A DNA stretch of 64,000 nucleotides from Ascidiimonas aurantiaca. GTDB taxonomy: Bacteria; Bacteroidota; Bacteroidia; Flavobacteriales; Flavobacteriaceae. The stretch covers positions 62,001-126,000 of the forward strand of contig NZ_JBBEWR010000004.1 of the NCBI RefSeq assembly GCF_037646345.1. The letters run 5' to 3'. The translations under genes and the position numbers were made by a program. Shown here piece after piece: positions 43,090-53,423 of the stretch (its first letter is position 1; the number at the start of each line of letters is the position of its first letter). The notes under the pieces are model-generated. The model searched no databases. It was given only the letters and a program-made list of their open reading frames with translations, and was not told where the DNA came from.

Positions 43090-43572
43090 TTAATGATCAT
43101 TTAGTTTAATAATGTTAAATTCAATATCATTAACTGAAACAACTCTTTCTTTACCTTTTGGATGCTCAATGAGGACGTATTCAAAATTTGGTTCTAAATA
43201 GTAAAACTCATTTTTGAAAGAAACCAAATGAATGAAATTCGCATTAACTATTTTGATTTTCTCATCATTTAATACATCTAAAACTGATGAATCCGACTTT
43301 TGATTTACTACAATTTGAAAGTCGGGAAGGGATTCAATATCAGTAATTCTGCTACTTGCACCATAAAAATCAGCTCCATACCCATATACTTCAAGATGAT
43401 ACCTAGAGTTTAGTACTTTTTGCTCAACTAACAACTCCCAATTAGCCTGAAACCAATTATTTAAATTTTCTGAATACTTGATTTCTTCATTGTCTTTGAG
43501 AAAAAGAATAGCGCTGCTCCAAGAAGAGTTTAGAAATGTTGCAAAGCTTTTAATAGAATCGTCAATACTCAT
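43090..43572 (-). CDS. Candidate immunity protein of the Rhs toxin
   Basis: This 160-residue acidic soluble protein lacks signal peptide or known motif. Its ATG lies one base after the stop of the Rhs gene, the usual place for a cognate immunity gene. The protein is rich in aromatic and acidic residues (YGYGADFYGASSRITDIESLP, FKNEFYYLEPNFEYVLIEHPKG in part), like many immunity proteins. I do not recognise the family. The role is inferred from position. Confidence 0.7.
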   Translation of the reverse strand: MSIDDSIKSFATFLNSSWSSAILFLKDNEEIKYSENLNNWFQANWELLVEQKVLNSRYHLEVYGYGADFYGASSRITDIESLPDFQIVVNQKSDSSVLDVLNDEKIKIVNANFIHLVSFKNEFYYLEPNFEYVLIEHPKGKERVVSVNDIEFNIIKLNDH

Positions 43573-43573
43573 T

Positions 43574-46500
43574 TTATAGATTGTTTAAAAAACTTAATTC
43601 CTGATTAGTTGGTAATCTTTTATAACCTTTACTTCCAGGTATTGAATTATCAAATTTGACTCTTTGTAAAGTGCCAACGGGTGCTTTAGGGTGATTATTT
43701 GGAATAAACCCTTTTACTCTGTCAGCAGTTATATCAAGGACACTACCATCTTTAAAATTAATTCGGACTCCTTTTTCTAAATTTCGTGTTTGGCGAATAT
43801 CATATGAATGAAAAGCTTTGCCAAAAATTGTATTAACTTTTCTTGACTGAACAAAATTTCCAATTCTACTCGGCCCAAACCCTAAACCCGAACCTACTAA
43901 TCCAATTTCAGCACCAGCTCTATAAACCGAACCTATATTTTCTCTGGCTATTTCACTGGCCACTTCGCGCATTATAGCAGCATTTTCGGCATACTCCCTC
44001 CTAAAATCTCTTACAGGCTTAAAAAATTCACGAGAAGCTCTCGTTGTTTTGCCTCTGAATTTTTGTAAAAAATTCCTATTGTCAAAAACGGTTACTTCGT
44101 TTAACGAAATTGGTGTTAATAACTCTGAAGGAACGTCGCCGGTGCCAAACCAGACCTTTCCCTGAAAATCTGTTGCTGTACCTCCAAGAATAGAGAACGC
44201 ACATGGCCTTCCTCCTTTAGTAGTACAACCACCATCAGGGTCAGTTACACTTGCAGGGTTATTCGCCATCGCCAGATACGGACTAAAAAATTCTCCATAA
44301 GGATCAGGACTTATCCATCGGCCTATACGAGTATCATACATTCTTAGCTGGAACGCACTTAAACCAGTCTCCGGGTCTTTTTCCTGCCCCTGATATCCAT
44401 ATCGATAGGTACCATCAGTTAGCTGTGTATGGGGCATCACCATCCCAAAAGGATAATAATCGGTAGCGCCTTTTAGTTCCCGGTTACTTCCTGTCCAGCC
44501 TACGAGAGCCCGTACATTCCCTAAATGGTCGGTTAACTGATATACACTGGCACCCGTTTGTTTAAAATAAACCCCTAAACGGCCACTGCCGTAAACGGTA
44601 TATTCCTGAGGGGTACTGCCCCGATAGACGGCCAGCGTGGTGCCGGAAGCATCCCGTACATAGTATTCGGTTTGTATCAAAGAACCTGTGGTATTATAAC
44701 TTTCTTTTCGTACGCGGTGCCCCCGATCGTTATAATAAAACTTAACTAAAGGTACGGTATTTTTCTGTATTTCAGTAACCAGTCCGCTGGTATTGTAGAT
44801 ATACGTAATACCTTCGCCGGTATTCTGTACCAGTTGCCCGATACTGTTATACACGTAATTATTCCCGTCCTGATCTTTAATATCATCGGCATTGGTGGTG
44901 CCGGTAACGGCATCGTCCACCCGTAACAACTGGTTGGGTTTATCGGTTTTATAGGTATAGGTAAGCTGGTCCATGGCATTACTGCCACTGCCGGAACCCT
45001 GATTACGGTTTAGGGTTTGTATGTTTCCGTTGGCATCATAGGTAATACCCGATACGCGGTAGTCGTTGCCACTGCTCTCTATAAACCCATCTACATCCAG
45101 TACTTTTGCGGAAACGGTACTTCCGTTTTGTGCATGGAACCCGGGACTTAGTGTAATACTTACAGTGGCTTCCAGGGTTAGGCTCTGGCCACTGACGACA
45201 ACTGCTGTTGAGGTAACATGGTCCTGCAGGCCACCGGTACCCTGAGGATCGCTGTATTGCCCGTAATAGGCATCGGTAAGCCAGTTGTTGCGGTCGTACT
45301 GATAACTATACGTATGTTGTGCCCCGGTCAAGCGGCGGTAGGTATTGTTCCAGCGTACGCCTTTAATGTTACCGTTAAAGAGGTTGGTGCCATATGTAGT
45401 ACTTTCTACTTTTCCGTTATTCCGAAGGTAATCGTTATTGTGATAATCAAGGGCCATCCCGAAAAAGTCGTTGGTATCTCCACCGGGATCCTTACTTTGT
45501 GCCAGGCTGGGGTGATTGATCCCTTTTAACTGCCCTGCCATATTATATACATAATCGATCCCCTGCAGAGGTTGTCCGCCTACCGGGGCCAGTTCGGTAC
45601 GTTTTAGCGCTCCGTTCTCATAGTATTCATATTGGGCGTGTACTGTATAGGTGGTACCATTGACTGACGTTTCTACCATTACCAGTTGTGAAGCGTTATT
45701 ATACTGGTAGCGGTGCTCAAAATATTCGGACGGGCTGTGTTTTTGAAATATCACTTTGCTTACCAGCCCTTTAGTGGCGTCGTATTCGTAATCAATGGTT
45801 TTTATGCCCAGGCCCTCTATCTGCTGTACCATCCATACTACCCGGCCATATACGTCATAACTGTACCAGGTAGTAGCGGTAGCGGGGTTTTGGGTATAGG
45901 TTTTTACCACATTACCGGCCACAAAGCTTTGGGCCGGGTAGTGTACGGACAGGCTTCCCAAAGCGGCAGATAAACCCGCGATATCCGGGCTGTCAAATAC
46001 GGTAAACTGTTGTTCTTTTCGGGTACCTGCCGGTAAAGAAGTATCAGGATTAGCCGTTGCAAAGGCAGTGCTTACGAGTACCCCGCTTTCTACGGGCCTG
46101 CCCAGGGCATCATAATTGGTATAAGAAAACTCGCCTGCGGCCAGTTGTTTGCTGTTTTGGGAATAGCGTATTTGCCCGTCGCGGCGGTATTTAAATTGAG
46201 CCGTGCCTTCGTCGGGGCTGGTGGTTTCCAGTAACTGCCCCAGAGAGTTGTATTGAAAGGTAGTAGATAAATGCTGTAAGGGCTGGCGACTTTCGGTAAG
46301 GCGGCCGGCTCTGTCATAAAAATTGAGTGAGTAATCATAATAGTTTTCAAAATGGTCTATACGCACCGGGGTGGCCGGGTTGTAGTTTTTGCGGTCAACC
46401 ACTGCAATACGGTAAAAACCGGGTGGCAGGTTACTGGTATCACCGGTGATCCGTTCTTCGGTAATAAGATCATATACCCACACCGGGAACGGCCCTTGAA

Positions 46501-47386
46501 AGGGCTGTACTATGGTAAGTCCGCCAGATCCTTCGGGAATATGTACATCTACATATCCCTGCTCTTTAATATAGGCGCTGTTGGGGCGCCTGTTTGGGTC
46601 TGTAATAAGAACAGGCCCTTCTATGTGCGGGCTGCGGGCCGTAGCCAGGGTGTTCCCGTCAGAGTCGGTAAACACCACATTTTCCACCCCGTGTACATCC
46701 CTGCTTACGGTTTTAAATACCTTACGGCTAAGAATGCTGTAGGAAGGGTCGTTAAAGGCTCCCTGCCGGGTAAGCTCAAAACCTGCGGCCATGGTAAATG
46801 TATAGGGCTGTACCCACTGTTCTGTTCCGGCTTTATTTACTTTGTTCCCTCCCAATACTTTATGGGGCTGTTGCGGATTCAAACGGCTATATACCGTTCT
46901 GGAGAACGGATATGCAGTGATATCCTGCAAGGGCTGCCCTGTGTTTAAGGCGCTGTAATACCGGCCTATGGTATTTGCAGCGGTACCGGCGGGTGATGGT
47001 TCCCGGACAGTAGCAGGCCCGTCAAAATCGACTAAAGCATAGGGATTACCTCCCGTGTTTTGTAATACATTGGGCCGGTAAGCAAAGCCTGAAGCGGTAA
47101 ACGGGGCACTTAAACTTTGCAGTGCCGGCCGGCCAAAGGCATCGTACCACTGGCCGTTGATCCAGTATTTACCGGTAAGTACATCCCATTGCTGGGATTG
47201 TACCGGTTTGGCGAGTACATCAAAATAGTTTACGTTTTTGGAAACCGTGGCTCCGGAAAAATCAAAACTTATGGTACTGCTCCAGTTCATATTATCATTA
47301 GGGAACGGAGGGAGTTCCTGAGCATGGTTTTCCTGCCATACCAGTAGGGATAGAAAAACGAGGGATAATGTATATACAGGTTTCAT
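43574..47386 (-). CDS. Rhs-repeat (DUF6443-type) polymorphic toxin-like protein
   Basis: The 1270-residue product has an Sec signal peptide (to about residue 22, ENHAQ), a DUF6443-like N-terminal region, many YD/Rhs repeats (for example YDRAGRLTESRQPL, YNSLGQLLETTSPDEGTAQFKYRRDG), and the Rhs core near 945-1055 (DHLGNVRALVGWTG, GYQGQEKDPETGL, DPYGEFFSPYLAMANNP). The last 210 residues are a variable tip that ends GSKGYKRLPTNQELSFL, a candidate toxin. The start at 47386 is chosen over 47419 because it leaves 10 bases to the upstream stop and has a proper signal peptide. It makes a shell to enclose the tip in other Rhs proteins. Confidence 0.87.
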   Translation of the reverse strand: MKPVYTLSLVFLSLLVWQENHAQELPPFPNDNMNWSSTISFDFSGATVSKNVNYFDVLAKPVQSQQWDVLTGKYWINGQWYDAFGRPALQSLSAPFTASGFAYRPNVLQNTGGNPYALVDFDGPATVREPSPAGTAANTIGRYYSALNTGQPLQDITAYPFSRTVYSRLNPQQPHKVLGGNKVNKAGTEQWVQPYTFTMAAGFELTRQGAFNDPSYSILSRKVFKTVSRDVHGVENVVFTDSDGNTLATARSPHIEGPVLITDPNRRPNSAYIKEQGYVDVHIPEGSGGLTIVQPFQGPFPVWVYDLITEERITGDTSNLPPGFYRIAVVDRKNYNPATPVRIDHFENYYDYSLNFYDRAGRLTESRQPLQHLSTTFQYNSLGQLLETTSPDEGTAQFKYRRDGQIRYSQNSKQLAAGEFSYTNYDALGRPVESGVLVSTAFATANPDTSLPAGTRKEQQFTVFDSPDIAGLSAALGSLSVHYPAQSFVAGNVVKTYTQNPATATTWYSYDVYGRVVWMVQQIEGLGIKTIDYEYDATKGLVSKVIFQKHSPSEYFEHRYQYNNASQLVMVETSVNGTTYTVHAQYEYYENGALKRTELAPVGGQPLQGIDYVYNMAGQLKGINHPSLAQSKDPGGDTNDFFGMALDYHNNDYLRNNGKVESTTYGTNLFNGNIKGVRWNNTYRRLTGAQHTYSYQYDRNNWLTDAYYGQYSDPQGTGGLQDHVTSTAVVVSGQSLTLEATVSITLSPGFHAQNGSTVSAKVLDVDGFIESSGNDYRVSGITYDANGNIQTLNRNQGSGSGSNAMDQLTYTYKTDKPNQLLRVDDAVTGTTNADDIKDQDGNNYVYNSIGQLVQNTGEGITYIYNTSGLVTEIQKNTVPLVKFYYNDRGHRVRKESYNTTGSLIQTEYYVRDASGTTLAVYRGSTPQEYTVYGSGRLGVYFKQTGASVYQLTDHLGNVRALVGWTGSNRELKGATDYYPFGMVMPHTQLTDGTYRYGYQGQEKDPETGLSAFQLRMYDTRIGRWISPDPYGEFFSPYLAMANNPASVTDPDGGCTTKGGRPCAFSILGGTATDFQGKVWFGTGDVPSELLTPISLNEVTVFDNRNFLQKFRGKTTRASREFFKPVRDFRREYAENAAIMREVASEIARENIGSVYRAGAEIGLVGSGLGFGPSRIGNFVQSRKVNTIFGKAFHSYDIRQTRNLEKGVRINFKDGSVLDITADRVKGFIPNNHPKAPVGTLQRVKFDNSIPGSKGYKRLPTNQELSFLNNL

Positions 47387-47396
47387 GAGGTTGTTT

Positions 47397-50300
47397 TTAG
47401 TTGGATTCAAAAGGCACATTACATTCTACGGTCTGGAAAATAGATTCATTAAAGACATAGTTTTGTCCTGAGAAATTATCTCTTACCACACATCTAAACC
47501 GTATGCGCTTGCCACACAGGGATGAAGGATCTGAATACTGAAAAAGAAAAGAGTTGGTAGTGGTTGCCAGAGCAAAATAATTAATATCGCCTTCTACATC
47601 ATAGCTCCAGGTAAATGTAAGATCTCCCGATCCGCCTGAAAAGCCCTGGATAAATCCGGATATGGACCGGTTAGGAGCAACTCCGCTTTGAAGGCTGGAG
47701 ATCACGGTACCGGTTATCGGTGGTACGTTAGGCCTGATCACGGTAACCTGAAGAGATGCATCGGAACAGTTCCCTACGGCATCACATATACGATAATCGA
47801 TAGTTGCTGTACCTGAGAAAAACTGCCCCGGAGTATAATCGATACGGTCGTCTCTCGGGTCATTGGGTGTGCCGGCATCATTAACGGCAGCTGTACCGGT
47901 ACTGGCAGCCATAAGCGCGGTAAGTGTTATGGGAGAAGCAGCAGGGCCCTCACTTCCAAAACTGTCATTAGCGGTCACGTCATAAGACAATGTTTCATCA
48001 TAGTTTATAGTAGCGGCATCGTCAACCGCTCTTGGGAGGGTGGTAATAGCTTCTCCGGGATCACAACACTGGCAGCTTTCCGGAGAAAAGTCTATATAAT
48101 TGTACGCGTAACGCTGTACGGTTTTAAATCCGCCGTTAAGTCCCGGAGCATCGGCTACTTCTGCATACGTACGGCACAACCTGCCGGCATCGTCATAGTG
48201 GTATCGGGTAGCCATATTATTGGCATCGAGTATAAAATTGAGTGCCTCGGTTTTTGCATCATATACATACCCGGTAACTGAGGCATATACGGGATGAAAC
48301 CGGAAATCGTCAAAATACCGCAGGGCATGGGTGTCATCCGTCACATAAATATCGGCCGTAGTATTATTGGTAAGAGGTACATAAAAGTTATGCATTTCCC
48401 AGTCTCCCGCACTTACGGTTTCGGCGGGTTGATAGGGGGTAGTATTCACGTATAATTTTACATTCCCGGTACCCTGGGCCAGTTTTTTTACCCATACCGA
48501 TGCTTTGTACATTTGCGGGCGAAATACGGAAGCTCCCGGGCCGGTTACGGTGGTACCCACAGTACCGGAAAGAGCAAAAGCCTTCTGGCCCGCAGCGTTG
48601 ATCTGTAAAGCATAGGCACCGGTATGCGTTTCTGCGCCGGTGAGAAGGGCCTGAGTGGTCAGGCCTCCATCAAGCGTATTTCCGCTTAACCCGGTTTCTG
48701 CCCCGCTGTAGTATAGTTCAGAATACCTGGCGTTGCCGCTCGCTAAAACACGGGTATTGTTGGCTTCCATTTTGGTAGCGGTATAGTTGCCGTTAATGTC
48801 TATGGCTTCCAGAGGGGAGGACCAGCGACTGTATCGGTCTATTTCGGAAACTTTTTCCCATTCGGGATGGGTCTGTACCCCTCCGGGAGCCCAGTTAAAA
48901 CTGCTTAAGTTCAGGACGGTGCCTAAAGTACCTTCAGAATCTACGGCGCCTTTCCATACATGGTTTTCATGTACCCGCCATATCCCGTCATTAACAGGAG
49001 TATTGCTGCCATCATATTTCCAGGTGTCTTTCCAGGTGGTTACCTGGGCACTGGTGTTTCGCCATATACTGCCTACAAGTACCGAACTTACGGTCATAGC
49101 CTCCTGGGTAAGCATGTTTTTATTGTTGCGATCCAGTGCTTTGGGGCCCATAGCGGCATATTCGGGTACCTGAAAAGCAGGGAAGCGTTCTTCTTTTACT
49201 ACCGTACCATCTGCCAGGGTACTACGGCTTTCAGTAAAAGCACCCAGATAGGGATCTATTTTTTCATAAGTGGTTTCCATAACACCGGCCTGCGTATAGG
49301 TTTTTACCGATTTAAGCATATTGTTATATTCAATTCTTTCCGATACGCTTAAAAGGCGTTTGGTTTCGTCATTATATATGATAGTGCCGTTATCATTGGT
49401 CCTGAAAACGGTTTTCATAGCGTTGAAAGACTCTGAGATATGGCCCTTTCCTTCGTCATTAAGAAAGGTTCCGTTAATATAGCTGTTACCTGAACTGGAT
49501 AGCACCTGGCCTTCTGCATTGCGCTCTTCCATGTAACGTAGCTGGCCGATAGATGCGGTATTTACATGCAGGCTTATTTTTTTGGCCTGTACTTTTCGGG
49601 TATTGTTCCCGTCTTTTTCATTTTGTACACGGGCCCAGAAGATATTATCATCCTGCAGCGGATTGTTTTCATCCAGTGGAGGCATTTCCAGGTTAGGTTC
49701 AAAAATATCAAATACGGGCTTTAATACATTGTGCCGGTACCGGGTGGACCCTACGGAGTTTCCGGATGCATCTTTTTGGGCAACCGTTACATATTCATAC
49801 ATTACCCCGGGAGCAGGTAATTCTGACTGGTACGGCACAAATTTGAGTCCGTTAACCGGCGCGTACGAGGTGATGCCGGAACTTATGCCTGCCCTGGCGT
49901 TCCCGGGAGGAAACGCATAGTCATAATCGGTGATATAAGTATCAGTATCGGTTGCGGTGGTAAGGCGGCTTACCCTAAGCCCGCCTCCGGTCTGGTCATC
50001 GGGTACCTTATTGGCCAAAAGACGGTAAACCAGCCTCCAGGTTCTGGTATTATTTTCTCTGCATTTAATTGTTTTTTCACGACTAGTTTTGTCTACGTAG
50101 TCGGTACGAGGACTATTTGTAAAAGAAATAGGATCACTTTCGGTAGCAAAAAACAATGTATTGATAAAGTTTTCTGTATTTTGCGCTAGGCGTAGGGTGA
50201 TATAATTGCTCCCCAGATCAACTATTTCCGCTTGGGCATTAGCCGGGTAAATGGCTCCTCTTTCATCATTATTTCCTAAAAAATTTCGAAAACAACGACT

Positions 50301-53300
50301 TACAAAAAAATCAAAATAACAAGTGTCGCCAACAGCTCCAAAATAATCGGTAAACTTAAAGTCGGTTACGGTGGAATTACGGTCTTCTTTTACTTTTATG
50401 ACCGCCCTGCCATTGGTGTAACTCTGTAAGGAAAATTCAAGGTCGCTTTCCCAAAAGCGCCGCGCAAAGGCTTCAGTCCAATAACGGTCTTTTTCATAAT
50501 CTATATGTATGCTGGCTCCCGTGGGCATTTTAATTTCTTTAAGGCTCCAGGCCATTGCCTTATCTCTGCCCTGATGGGTACCTGCCATAAAACCCCAGTC
50601 ATCTACCTGGTCCCTTCGCAAGGCATTGTATTGTTTTCTGAACTGGGTATCTGTAAGTCCGGAGCCAAGATCGGCCAGTGAAATATTGTTCAGGTCCTTC
50701 ATATAATAGTCATACCTGATCGGGGGCATATAGCGGGTTTGGTTTTCTCCCAGAAAACGTACATAATCTAACGTAAGCTTGCCCCGTGAAGGGTTAAGAT
50801 GTGCCAGGGCTTGCGGAGAAGAGGGAGAATTTCGGGCCAGGTCGTAGCTATGGCCCAGTTCCACCGCTTTAATAATATGGCTTTGTATAAATGCATCGTT
50901 TATATCGGTAATATCATACACCCGGTCTTCCTGATGTATTTGATACATATAATTGAGAACATAAGCTTGATCAAAATCATCAGAAAGCCATCCGGGGCTG
51001 TGTGAAGTATTGGCTGTATAACCTGTGAGCCCGCTTCCCAAAGAGGTTACCTGCGGATTTCTGCTAGCTGGGCCGCCTATGTTTTTTTTGGATATCTGTG
51101 CCGCAATCTCATTGCGCAGCAGCAGAATTCGATCCAGTTTTAAAGAATATTCACGCGCATATTGTACACCGGGTTCTTTCACGTATATAGCGGTAGTCCC
51201 GTTAAACCCTGAATTGGCTCCGGTAGGGGTTAGCATATTGCCTCCTCCGTTGTTGGCGTTATCAAATGCATATTTCAGATCCTGCCCCACGGCATCATAC
51301 CGAATATCTTTTACAAAAATGGCCGAATGTGTCCGGGTTTTAATTTTATCAAGGTAATACAGTTGCTTTCTTCCAAAAGTGTAATAGCCTTTATCGTTTT
51401 TTTCAATCTCATTTTCAATATTGGTATTGTAATTCTGTACCCCGGGTTCATAAGGGTTTCGCCATGTAAAACCTTCACTCCACAACCCGTATTCCAGTTC
51501 TACCCAATACCCGAAATCGGCTTCGTTTACTTTAAAGTCACCGTTATCTACATAATCGGGTCCGGTAATAGCATTTAACAACCAGTGGGTGGCATACCTG
51601 CTGTATTGCCTTTTTTCATTAACATGTCTGGCATTGCGGGTAAAGGTATTTTCATTTTCTTCAAGTAGGGTTCTTTGTACCTGCTCGTAATGATATACAG
51701 GTATGGTAAAATGGTAGGTTTTACCATCGGGAGCGGTTATTTTATACCCTCCTATACCGTCGGGGTCAAAACGAGCAGTGTCACCCCTGTCAGTATCATT
51801 TATATTGGAAGGAGTAATAAGTCCCATACTGCGGGCGGTCCCGTCCTGTATCTGTGAATTGGTAAATACTTCAATAAATGAAGGGGTACGTGCCCTGCCA
51901 TTAGGGTTGGTGGTGGCATTGTTATGCCCCCCACCGGAAAGAAAATCATTAATAAGATTGGCTGAATTATTGTTTAATATAGTGCTGGGAGCCACCTTTT
52001 CCTGGCGGCTAAACTGCCCGTCAAAATAAAAGTGCAGTTTGTTAACAGCATTTCCAATCGATTTTAACGCAATATTGTTGTATGCCTGGCTGGAGCCGTG
52101 ATGATAAAAGGTATGCAGTTTTCGGGTATCTGTAGGGCTCTGGGAGTTATCCCCTTTTCCAAATAGGGTGATATTTTGCAGTATCCTGGGTTTTATACTG
52201 CCTGAAAGTCCCTGTGCCGCAACCGAAAAATCATCATATGCCATAAAGGTAAAATTCACTTTCTCGTTATTGGTCTCATAATCGTCAATAAATACTTCTT
52301 CCGGTTGAGGTAAGGTCTGTTCATATGTATCCATAGCATATAAGCGATCCTGATAATCGGAGAACTCTGTATTTCGGGTACCAACGGGATTAAACAAGTT
52401 CTTGGTAGCGTCAAAATACTTTGATGAATACAGGGCACCCCATTCACGGTGACTGTACCCTTTGCGAAGTTTATAGGTTACTTTAGAACGTCCAAAACCT
52501 AAAGATATAGGAAGGCCGATTATATATTTAAGTGGGATGGAGATACCAAATGACTGCTGGCTTACACTAAAATCACCTGCGGTGAAGCTGCTCATACTGA
52601 GTCCGGTTCCGCCCCCGGCATTTACATTGGATGAGTTCCGGGAATTTACCCCGCCACCAATAGAAAACCCGTTAGAAGAATAACCGGCCCCTACAAAAGC
52701 ACTGTTTGTATATCCTTGCGAGTCTTCTCCCAGGTCATACGAAGGGGCTCCGGAGACACTCCATTGGGACTGGGTGGAGTACGAAAGGCCCCCGCCCAAA
52801 GCCAGCGGGCCGTCTTTTCCTGAAATACTCATGGCACTTCCCACACCTATGGTTGCATTACCGGTGGTTGACAGTGATGCTGATCCAGATACGGCATTGA
52901 AGAAGTTATATTGCGCGTTTATAGAACCGGATAATCCTTTGTTGCCCCCCCAGTTAAGCCCTACGCCCACGGAGAGACTGTTTTCAAAGCCTACATCTAC
53001 GCTAACGCTGTAAAAAGTTTCAGAATCTGAAAAGGATATAAAATTAATACTTCGTCCTCCGTTCCAGTCATCGGGAGTTCCGTTGGCGGTACGGTTAATG
53101 GCACCGGGGTTTAAATACCACCCCAGGCCTACCCAGGAGGCATCCATATCAGATGTTATACCTGCATGATAGGAAAGCGAGATGGGAAAATTACCTTCGG
53201 GCCCTGGTACTTCCATAATGGGAAGCACGTACGACAGGTCTCCGGTAGAGAGCTGTACCATATCGGTAGCATCTATAGGTTCAAAACCGGCTGCTTCAGG

Positions 53301-53414
53301 TGAATTGGGCCCGTTATTGGAGGCCCAAAGCATATTGTAGGGGGTAAGGCTCTGTAAAAAGCTGAGTGTTAAAAACACGGCAATGACCCGGTGTGAGAAT
53401 TTGGTTTTTGTCAT
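47397..53414 (-). CDS. Giant secreted SpvB/Rhs-shell-like protein with Ig-like C-terminus
   Basis: This 2005-residue protein has a signal peptide (to about residue 30, LWASN), then the block DATDMVQLSTGDLSYVLPIMEVPGPEGNFPISLSYHAGI that is typical of SpvB/TcdB-like N-termini (seen in part near 45-85). A Gly/Ser-rich beta region (110-290) and a very long beta-rich central part follow, with YD-like motifs only near the end (YHYDDAGRLCRTY). The C-terminus has a Cys cluster (CQCC, about 1780) and one or two Ig-like domains (VTANDSFG, DRIDYTPGQFFSG, GNCSDASLQVTV). It directly precedes the Rhs gene, so it could form the second half of a shell around the toxin, like TcB with TcC. Function is inference. 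Confidence 0.8.
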   Translation of the reverse strand: MTKTKFSHRVIAVFLTLSFLQSLTPYNMLWASNNGPNSPEAAGFEPIDATDMVQLSTGDLSYVLPIMEVPGPEGNFPISLSYHAGITSDMDASWVGLGWYLNPGAINRTANGTPDDWNGGRSINFISFSDSETFYSVSVDVGFENSLSVGVGLNWGGNKGLSGSINAQYNFFNAVSGSASLSTTGNATIGVGSAMSISGKDGPLALGGGLSYSTQSQWSVSGAPSYDLGEDSQGYTNSAFVGAGYSSNGFSIGGGVNSRNSSNVNAGGGTGLSMSSFTAGDFSVSQQSFGISIPLKYIIGLPISLGFGRSKVTYKLRKGYSHREWGALYSSKYFDATKNLFNPVGTRNTEFSDYQDRLYAMDTYEQTLPQPEEVFIDDYETNNEKVNFTFMAYDDFSVAAQGLSGSIKPRILQNITLFGKGDNSQSPTDTRKLHTFYHHGSSQAYNNIALKSIGNAVNKLHFYFDGQFSRQEKVAPSTILNNNSANLINDFLSGGGHNNATTNPNGRARTPSFIEVFTNSQIQDGTARSMGLITPSNINDTDRGDTARFDPDGIGGYKITAPDGKTYHFTIPVYHYEQVQRTLLEENENTFTRNARHVNEKRQYSRYATHWLLNAITGPDYVDNGDFKVNEADFGYWVELEYGLWSEGFTWRNPYEPGVQNYNTNIENEIEKNDKGYYTFGRKQLYYLDKIKTRTHSAIFVKDIRYDAVGQDLKYAFDNANNGGGNMLTPTGANSGFNGTTAIYVKEPGVQYAREYSLKLDRILLLRNEIAAQISKKNIGGPASRNPQVTSLGSGLTGYTANTSHSPGWLSDDFDQAYVLNYMYQIHQEDRVYDITDINDAFIQSHIIKAVELGHSYDLARNSPSSPQALAHLNPSRGKLTLDYVRFLGENQTRYMPPIRYDYYMKDLNNISLADLGSGLTDTQFRKQYNALRRDQVDDWGFMAGTHQGRDKAMAWSLKEIKMPTGASIHIDYEKDRYWTEAFARRFWESDLEFSLQSYTNGRAVIKVKEDRNSTVTDFKFTDYFGAVGDTCYFDFFVSRCFRNFLGNNDERGAIYPANAQAEIVDLGSNYITLRLAQNTENFINTLFFATESDPISFTNSPRTDYVDKTSREKTIKCRENNTRTWRLVYRLLANKVPDDQTGGGLRVSRLTTATDTDTYITDYDYAFPPGNARAGISSGITSYAPVNGLKFVPYQSELPAPGVMYEYVTVAQKDASGNSVGSTRYRHNVLKPVFDIFEPNLEMPPLDENNPLQDDNIFWARVQNEKDGNNTRKVQAKKISLHVNTASIGQLRYMEERNAEGQVLSSSGNSYINGTFLNDEGKGHISESFNAMKTVFRTNDNGTIIYNDETKRLLSVSERIEYNNMLKSVKTYTQAGVMETTYEKIDPYLGAFTESRSTLADGTVVKEERFPAFQVPEYAAMGPKALDRNNKNMLTQEAMTVSSVLVGSIWRNTSAQVTTWKDTWKYDGSNTPVNDGIWRVHENHVWKGAVDSEGTLGTVLNLSSFNWAPGGVQTHPEWEKVSEIDRYSRWSSPLEAIDINGNYTATKMEANNTRVLASGNARYSELYYSGAETGLSGNTLDGGLTTQALLTGAETHTGAYALQINAAGQKAFALSGTVGTTVTGPGASVFRPQMYKASVWVKKLAQGTGNVKLYVNTTPYQPAETVSAGDWEMHNFYVPLTNNTTADIYVTDDTHALRYFDDFRFHPVYASVTGYVYDAKTEALNFILDANNMATRYHYDDAGRLCRTYAEVADAPGLNGGFKTVQRYAYNYIDFSPESCQCCDPGEAITTLPRAVDDAATINYDETLSYDVTANDSFGSEGPAASPITLTALMAASTGTAAVNDAGTPNDPRDDRIDYTPGQFFSGTATIDYRICDAVGNCSDASLQVTVIRPNVPPITGTVISSLQSGVAPNRSISGFIQGFSGGSGDLTFTWSYDVEGDINYFALATTTNSFLFQYSDPSSLCGKRIRFRCVVRDNFSGQNYVFNESIFQTVECNVPFESN

Positions 53415-53423
53415 AGTCTGGTT

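Noticed and set aside
46352..46948. 198-residue plus-strand frame inside the Rhs gene
   Set aside because: It runs antisense to well-defined YD repeats; regular GC-rich repeat DNA gives open antisense frames.
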